Positions 58,859-64,000 of a stretch of DNA of 64,000 nucleotides are shown piece by piece. The first letter of the stretch is position 1, and each line of letters starts with the position of its first letter. This stretch comes from Sporosarcina pasteurii (lineage in GTDB: Bacteria; Bacillota; Bacilli; Bacillales_A; Planococcaceae). The notes under the pieces were generated by a model. It saw only the letters and a list, made by a program, of their open reading frames with translations. It did no database searches and was not told where the DNA came from. The stretch lies in contig NZ_CP160452.1 in NCBI RefSeq assembly GCF_041295575.1, positions 2,108,001 through 2,172,000 of the forward strand, given 5' to 3'. The position numbers were made by a program, and so were the translations under genes.

Positions 58859-61621
58859 TTATGCATAATGATTTTTTACAACATCCGCACAACGAGCACA
58901 GATTTCCGGGTGTGTTTCGTCGCTTCCAACTGTTTCAGAAATCGTCCAGCAACGGTCACATTTCTCGCCATCTGCCTCTTCAACAAGTACGCTTACTGCG
59001 TCAAGTTGAAGCGCTTCTGCTGACGCTGAAGTAGCTTCCCCTTCTACAAATTTCGAAACAATAAAGAACTGGCCATAATTGACATCATCTAATTTGAACA
59101 CATCTTGTAACTGCTCCGGAACGTAGACCGTCACTTTCGCCTCAAGTGATTTTCCAATCCCTTTTTCGTTACGCGCCACTTCTAAAGCTTTCAAGACATC
59201 ATCACGGATCAGCATTAACGTTGCGAAACGCTCTTTCAACGCTTGTGCTTGTTCACCAAGATCCTCTGCTTCCGGCATATCGGTTAATTGAGCACTTTCT
59301 TCTTCAACATGTTCCAAATGCGCCCACATTTCATCAGCCGTATGCGGTAAAATTGGCGTTAATAATTTCACTAACGCTAGTAATGTATCATACATAACCG
59401 TCTGCATCGCACGACGATGTGGATGCTCTTTATTTTCAATATACACAACGTCTTTTGCAATATCGAGGTAGAACGAGCTTAAAATTCCTGTACAGAAATT
59501 GTTTACCGCGTGATAAACCCCTGCAAATTCATAACGGTCATATGCTGCCCGAACTTCTTTAATTAATTCTTGAAGTTTTACATATACATACTGATCAACA
59601 GGACGTAAATCTTCAAACGCAATGCGATCTGTATTCGGGTTAAAGTCCGATGTATTTCCGTGAATGAAACGGAAAGTATTACGAATTTTACGATATACTT
59701 CTGAAACTTGTTTAAAGTTCGAATCAGAAACGCGTACATCTGCCGTATAATCTACAGAAGAAACCCAAAGTCTTAAAATCTCCGCACCAAATTGGTTCAT
59801 CACTTTTGCTGGTACGATTACGTTTCCAACTGACTTACTCATTTTATGACCTTTACCATCAAGCGTAAATCCATGGCTTAGTAGACCTTTGTAAGGCGCA
59901 TGTCCGTTAATTGCTACACTTGTTGTCAATGAAGAGTTAAACCATCCACGATACTGGTCAGATCCTTCTAAATACAAATCTGCTGGATAAACAAGGTCTT
60001 CTCTTTCCTCTAATACACCTTGGTGAGAAGATCCTGAGTCAAACCAAACGTCCATAATGTCAGTTTCTTTCGTAAACTCGCCGTTTGGACTACCTTCATG
60101 TGTAAAGCCTTCTGGCAATAAATCTTTTGCTTCTCTCTCAAACCAAATATTCGATCCATGTTCACGGAATAATTGAGATACATGCGCAATTGTTTCATCT
60201 GTAATAATGGATTCTCCATTTTCCGCGTAAAACACTGGAATTGGAACACCCCACACACGTTGACGTGAGATACACCAATCACCGCGGTCACGAACCATAT
60301 TATGCAGACGTGTTTCTCCCCATGATGGTGTGAACTGTGTTTCTTTAATCGCACCGAGCAACTCCTCACGGAAAGATTCAATTGACGCAAACCATTGCGC
60401 CGTTGCACGATAAATAACTGGCTTTTTCGTACGCCAATCATGTGGATAGGAGTGTGTGACAAATGCTAATTTTTCTAATGCATTTGCCTCTTCAAGTGCT
60501 TCACCGACTGCTTTGTTTGCATCTTCGTAAAATAGACCCGCGAATCCTGGCGCTTCTTCAGTCATAACCCCTTTACCATTCACTGGGCAAAGTGCATCAA
60601 TGCCATACTCTTTAGAGACGTAAAAGTCTTCTTCACCATGTCCAGGTGCAGTATGAACGCAACCCGTTCCTGCATCCATTGTGACATGATCACCAAGCAT
60701 AATGAGGGAGTCACGGTCATATAAAGGATGCTTTGCAACAATACGATCTAGTTCCGCACCTTTAACTACTTTTTCTACCGTGTAATCTTCCCAGTCAACT
60801 TCATTTGCAACAAACGACAGTAAATCTTCAGCAATTAGAAATTTCTTTTCTCCAGCTTTGACAACGATGTAGTTATACTCCGGATGAACAGTAATTCCTA
60901 AGTTAGCTGGAATCGTCCAAGGCGTTGTCGTCCAAATTAAGAAATGTACATCTTCAGCAATAACACCGCGCCCATCTTTAATCGGGAAACTGACATAGAT
61001 CGATGGTGAACGTTTATCTTTATATTCAATTTCTGCTTCAGCTAATGCAGATTCACTTGATGGCGACCAGTATACTGGCTTCAATCCTTTATAAATATAG
61101 CCTTTTTTCGCCATTTCTCCGAACACTTGAATTTGACGTGCTTCGTACTCAGGTGTCAGTGTAATGTACGGATTCTCCCAGTCTCCTCGAACACCCAGAC
61201 GTTTAAACTGCGTGCGTTGGCTATCGATTTGCTCATATGTATACTCTTCACACATACGACGGAACTCTGCTGTAGAATGTTCTTGACGTTTCACACCTGT
61301 ATTCACAAGCGCTTGCTCAATCGGCAGTCCATGCGTATCCCATCCTGGAACGTATGGAGCATGATAGCCAGTCATTGACTTATGACGGACAATCATATCT
61401 TTCAACACCTTATTTAACGCGTGCCCCATATGAAGGTCACCATTCGCATATGGCGGTCCATCATGCAATACAAAAAATGGTCTCCCTTTTGTTCTTTCTT
61501 GGACTTTCGTGTAAATATCCATTTCATCCCATTTCGCCTGCATTTCTGGTTCCCTGTTCGGTAAATTACCGCGCATTGGAAACTTCGTCTTTGGCATTAA
61601 TAACGTATCTTTATAATCCAT
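58859..61621 (-). CDS. ileS: Isoleucyl-tRNA synthetase
   Basis: Charges tRNA-Ile. It has 920 residues, the usual Gram-positive length. The HIGH motif is [15 protein letters not shown] (about 56-70), the editing CP1 domain follows with [12 protein letters not shown], and KMSKS appears in [10 protein letters not shown] (about 591-600). A C-terminal zinc-binding tail has CDRCWTI and CARCADV. The AAGGAGG ribosome site is clear. Expression is controlled by the upstream T-box. Confidence 0.99.
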   Translation of the reverse strand: MDYKDTLLMPKTKFPMRGNLPNREPEMQAKWDEMDIYTKVQERTKGRPFFVLHDGPPYANGDLHMGHALNKVLKDMIVRHKSMTGYHAPYVPGWDTHGLPIEQALVNTGVKRQEHSTAEFRRMCEEYTYEQIDSQRTQFKRLGVRGDWENPYITLTPEYEARQIQVFGEMAKKGYIYKGLKPVYWSPSSESALAEAEIEYKDKRSPSIYVSFPIKDGRGVIAEDVHFLIWTTTPWTIPANLGITVHPEYNYIVVKAGEKKFLIAEDLLSFVANEVDWEDYTVEKVVKGAELDRIVAKHPLYDRDSLIMLGDHVTMDAGTGCVHTAPGHGEEDFYVSKEYGIDALCPVNGKGVMTEEAPGFAGLFYEDANKAVGEALEEANALEKLAFVTHSYPHDWRTKKPVIYRATAQWFASIESFREELLGAIKETQFTPSWGETRLHNMVRDRGDWCISRQRVWGVPIPVFYAENGESIITDETIAHVSQLFREHGSNIWFEREAKDLLPEGFTHEGSPNGEFTKETDIMDVWFDSGSSHQGVLEEREDLVYPADLYLEGSDQYRGWFNSSLTTSVAINGHAPYKGLLSHGFTLDGKGHKMSKSVGNVIVPAKVMNQFGAEILRLWVSSVDYTADVRVSDSNFKQVSEVYRKIRNTFRFIHGNTSDFNPNTDRIAFEDLRPVDQYVYVKLQELIKEVRAAYDRYEFAGVYHAVNNFCTGILSSFYLDIAKDVVYIENKEHPHRRAMQTVMYDTLLALVKLLTPILPHTADEMWAHLEHVEEESAQLTDMPEAEDLGEQAQALKERFATLMLIRDDVLKALEVARNEKGIGKSLEAKVTVYVPEQLQDVFKLDDVNYGQFFIVSKFVEGEATSASAEALQLDAVSVLVEEADGEKCDRCWTISETVGSDETHPEICARCADVVKNHYA

Positions 61622-61756
61622 TCAAAAATCCTCCTTAAAATAATTGGACGTAATCGCATCATACGTTGATGATCCTATTTCAAAATAACGAATAAGTTCT
61701 ATCGCTTTAATAGCTTGCTTGAGAGAAAAAATCTTATTAAAGATAATTTTCCACAA

Positions 61757-62012
61757 AAAAATCCCCATCCCTAAAAAGGGACGAGGAATTAGACTCGCGT
61801 TACCACCCTACTTGCAGCAAAAAAACATTTTGCTACCGCTTAAGTCGCCATAACGGAGGCTAACCGGGAATACGTACTCCATTCCGTAATCCAGCTCAAG
61901 AGTGATTTTCATTTCCTGATGTTTAACTAGGCTCTCACTATCCCTAACTCGCTTTGTAATAAAACAGGAAAATACTGTCTCTGTCCATGCTATTATAAAT
62001 CGATTCAAATTT
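61757..62012 (-). ncRNA. T-box riboswitch controlling ileS
   Basis: The conserved T-box AGGGTGGTAACGCG lies at 61796-61809 (minus strand). The downstream terminator pairs CCTCGTCCC with GGGATGGGG and ends in a run of seven T. A likely ATC (Ile) specifier is at 61904-61906 in an AAAATCAC context. Uncharged tRNA-Ile should pair with specifier and T-box and stabilise the antiterminator. The 5' end is approximate. Confidence 0.93.
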
Positions 62013-62033
62013 ATCTTGTATTATATGCTTATC

Positions 62034-62062
62034 ATTATAATTGTGAAACTAAAATGAGTCAA
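62034..62062 (-). promoter_or_regulatory. Sigma-A promoter for ileS
   Basis: On the minus strand, TTGACT (-35, 62057-62062) and a perfect TATAAT (-10, 62034-62039) are spaced 17 nt, just upstream of the T-box leader. Confidence 0.88.
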
Positions 62063-62103
62063 GTTTAAGAATTCTTTATCATTATAGGCGAAGTCTATAA
62101 AAT

Positions 62104-62613
62104 TTAAACCTCTTCTCCTGCAAGTTCTTGAACTTGTTCTACATCAATCTCATATTCAAGTAAATTATCCCAATCGTCTGCATTCACTAATTCCAGTTGC
62201 GCTTCAATTAACATTTTAAAACGATTGCGGAACACTTTAGATTGCTTTTTCAAATCTTCAATTTCCAACGAAATTTTTCGTGCACGTGACAAAGCTTCAT
62301 TAACAATACGGTCAGCATTTTTTTCCGCTTCTTTAATAATCAATTTTGATTCTTTCATCGAATTCCTACGAACATCCTCCGCAGCTTCCTGGGCTGTAAG
62401 AATTGATTTTTGTAACGTTTCTTCTATCGTATTAAAATGCGTAATTTGCACCTGCGTTTGTTTTAGTTCGCTTTTAAGTGTTTTATTTTCTTCAATGAGG
62501 TTTTCATAATCCTTCATTACTTGCTCTAAAAACTCATTGACCTCATCTTCGTCATATCCACGCCATTTACTACTAAATTCTTTATTATGTATATCAAGTG
62601 GTGATAAAGCCAT
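62104..62613 (-). CDS. divIVA: Septum/pole localisation protein DivIVA
   Basis: Binds negatively curved membrane at poles and septa and organises division and polar proteins. It has 169 residues. The N-terminal lipid-binding domain begins MALSPLDIHNKEFSSKWRGY and the rest is coiled coil (about 28-60 and 70-145). An AGGAGG ribosome site precedes the ATG. It lies between ylmH and the ileS T-box, the conserved place. Confidence 0.97.
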   Translation of the reverse strand: MALSPLDIHNKEFSSKWRGYDEDEVNEFLEQVMKDYENLIEENKTLKSELKQTQVQITHFNTIEETLQKSILTAQEAAEDVRRNSMKESKLIIKEAEKNADRIVNEALSRARKISLEIEDLKKQSKVFRNRFKMLIEAQLELVNADDWDNLLEYEIDVEQVQELAGEEV

Positions 62614-62710
62614 CTAAAATACCTCCTCTTACATTGTACTTCTCATTATACATATAAACGTTGTCGATTACAGCTGTTTTCTGTATTTTCACATACAATA
62701 AACCGTAAAA

Positions 62711-63487
62711 TCATTCTAATTTCCCAGTAATCAGACGAATTTTGTCTTTTCTAGTTCTCCCTTCAATCGATATGATTTTAAATCGACCAAATCCACGGAT
62801 AGATAAGACGTCTTCCTCAAATAATTCCATTGCTACATCGCTTTGAGACACCCAATTCACGCGTACTTTATCACTACGGACTAATGAAACCGCTTTTTGT
62901 CTAGACATATTTGTAATGGCAGCGATGACAGCATCTAAACGCATCGAACTGACCACTTGTAGCGACTCTATCCACGTATCTGCAGAAACTAATATATCGG
63001 AGTCATCCGCAATTTGCGTGACAGAGATTTTTGCTTTGCCAATCGAAGTAAAATTCGCAACGATATAATCCTTTAACTCGGCCGTCACTGCAAATTGAAC
63101 TTCTTCATCACGAAATTGAATGTCCCCAAACTTCCCACGGTCAATGCCGAGCGACATGAGCGATCCAAGTACATCTTTGTGTGCTAACGTTATAAATTTA
63201 GAAGCATAATTAATCTTAAAAACAGTTACGCGATAATCTTCTTTGGTCGGTTCATAGTAATTCGGGTAAATGAGCACCCTCATTCTTTCAGCATTCGAAA
63301 ATGCACCATGCGCCGAAACAAGTAAATCGCTTCCACTGGCTAAAGACTGTACTATATAACGCTCTCTAGGGTTGAGATAATCAGTTAGTTTAGGCACATA
63401 TAAGTTTTCAACTTCCCTAATCCAACCAATCACAGTTTCTATAAACGGTTGTTCGTCTTTTCTAAAATGTTGAAGTATCGACTCCAT
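62711..63487 (-). CDS. ylmH: S4-domain RNA-binding protein YlmH (RqcP2-like)
   Basis: RNA-binding protein of 258 residues in the division cluster. Its C-terminal S4 domain is about 180-235 (MRLDAVIAAITNMSRQKAVS). YlmH has been linked to ribosome-associated quality control, parallel to RqcP. Two ATGs (63493, 63487) are possible; GGAG lies one base before the first and 7 nt before the second, so 63487 is chosen. A terminator precedes it, so it may have its own promoter. Confidence 0.94.
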   Translation of the reverse strand: MESILQHFRKDEQPFIETVIGWIREVENLYVPKLTDYLNPRERYIVQSLASGSDLLVSAHGAFSNAERMRVLIYPNYYEPTKEDYRVTVFKINYASKFITLAHKDVLGSLMSLGIDRGKFGDIQFRDEEVQFAVTAELKDYIVANFTSIGKAKISVTQIADDSDILVSADTWIESLQVVSSMRLDAVIAAITNMSRQKAVSLVRSDKVRVNWVSQSDVAMELFEEDVLSIRGFGRFKIISIEGRTRKDKIRLITGKLE

Positions 63488-63531
63488 GCTCATTCTCCTT
63501 ACGAAAATTCATGCAATCATAAACAAAAATA

Positions 63532-63566
63532 TCTGCAGACAAAGTTTCAATAACCTTGTCTACAGA
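63532..63566 (-). terminator. Rho-independent terminator after ylmG
   Basis: TCTGTAGACAAGG pairs with CTTTGTCTGCAGA (two G-T pairs) around a 9-nt loop, followed on the minus strand by TATTTTTGTTT. It lies about 20 bp past ylmG. Confidence 0.75.
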
Positions 63567-63587
63567 CTAGAACAGTCAATTTATATT

Positions 63588-63875
63588 TTACAGTAATGCA
63601 TTAATCATCATTTGAAATACGTTAGACACTCCGGCGGATATGAAGCGTAACGCAAATATCGCGATGATTGGCGATAAATCAATCATACCGAGTGGTGGAA
63701 TAAACCTTCTGAAAAATGATAAATAAGGTTCAGCTAATGTACCGATAAATCGACCAAATGCATTTTCTCGCATGGATGGGACCCAGGACATTAAAATATA
63801 AATAATTAAAATAAAACTATAAATGGAGATTGCATTTTTTATAAATCCATGCAATAACAGTAAAATGTCGATCAT
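63588..63875 (-). CDS. ylmG: YggT-family membrane protein YlmG
   Basis: Small membrane protein of 95 residues with two hydrophobic helices (about 11-31 and 66-90) joined by the conserved loop FGRFIGTLAEPYLSFFRRFIPP. Found next to sepF in many Gram-positives and cyanobacteria and linked to division or nucleoid partitioning; the molecular role is not settled. Confidence 0.93.
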   Translation of the reverse strand: MIDILLLLHGFIKNAISIYSFILIIYILMSWVPSMRENAFGRFIGTLAEPYLSFFRRFIPPLGMIDLSPIIAIFALRFISAGVSNVFQMMINALL

Positions 63876-63901
63876 TGTAAAACATACACCTCATTCAGTT
63901 T

Positions 63902-64000
63902 CTATTGTTCAAAATAATCGGATATAGCACCAGCAACTTCTACGTTTTCCGGTACACAGAGAAAGATATCTGTTCCGATTCGCTGAATGTCTCCACCAAG
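63902..64000 (-). CDS. sepF: Cell-division protein SepF, C-terminal 32 residues (cut by window edge)
   Basis: SepF bundles FtsZ and anchors it to the membrane. Only the last 32 codons are in the window. The segment [20 protein letters not shown] matches the conserved C-terminal part of the family, and the gene is followed by ylmG as expected. Confidence 0.93.
   Translation of the reverse strand, partial: LGGDIQRIGTDIFLCVPENVEVAGAISDYFEQ

Overview
The window is a Bacillales housekeeping segment written mostly on the minus strand. Gene order from topA (left edge, 5' part only) to sepF (right edge, 3' part only) follows, in reverse, the Bacillus subtilis block sepF-ylmGH-divIVA-ileS-lspA-rluD-pyr operon-rqcH-gmk-rpoZ-coaBC-priA-def-fmt-rsmB-prpC-prkC-rsgA-rpe-thiN-spoVM-rpmB-yloUV-sda-recG-fapR/fab-rnc-smc-ftsY-ffh-rpsP-rimM-trmD-rplS-rbgA-rnhB-ylqGH-sucCD-dprA-topA. 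Low-to-moderate GC, a spoVM gene, FapR control of lipid genes, a PyrR attenuator and an Ile T-box all fit an endospore-forming Firmicute. The repeat families and protein sequences suggest a Sporosarcina-like member of the Planococcaceae; that last step is inference.

Layout. 1-3661: topA', dprA and the TCA pair sucCD. 3689-7762: a FlhB-C-like/FliK-like pair (ylqH, ylqG), rnhB and rbgA. 7777-13891: signal peptidase, L19 with its leader, trmD-rimM, a mobile palindromic repeat, khpA-rpsP and the SRP genes ffh-ylxM-ftsY. 13913-18229: smc and rnc. 18370-22138: the FapR-controlled fatty-acid/phospholipid operon fapR-plsX-fabD-fabG-acpP. 22284-28106: recG, L-serine dehydratase, and the FakA-like and Asp23-like genes. 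28379-31056: rpmB (plus strand) facing spoVM-thiN-rpe-rsgA. 31077-41293: prkC/prpC signalling pair, rsmB-fmt-def, priA, coaBC, rpoZ, gmk. 41404-45294: rqcH (plus strand) and a large catalase. 45484-57236: the complete UMP operon pyrR-pyrP-pyrB-pyrC-carA-carB-pyrK-pyrD-pyrF-pyrE behind one promoter and one PyrR attenuator. 57226-64000: rluD, lspA, ileS with T-box, and the division cluster divIVA-ylmH-ylmG-sepF'.

Main points for a second look. (1) The carbamoyl-phosphate synthetase small subunit (carA) has lost both the catalytic Cys (now Gly250) and the catalytic His (now Tyr335) of its glutaminase site, while carB is intact. This predicts an ammonia-dependent enzyme for pyrimidine synthesis. 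(2) A 46-codon spoVM, about 20 codons longer than the 26-residue B. subtilis peptide, has its stop codon inside a bidirectional terminator stem. (3) rsgA has no ATG/GTG/TTG start that keeps its OB domain; it appears to start at CTG or ATA. (4) Two 97-bp palindromic repeats, after rnhB and between fabG and acpP, share an identical internal loop flanked by stems with compensatory base changes. Two other unusual palindromes lie before rimM and after ileS. Relative to B. subtilis, rlmN is absent between rsmB and prpC, and yloB-yicC-remA are absent next to gmk.
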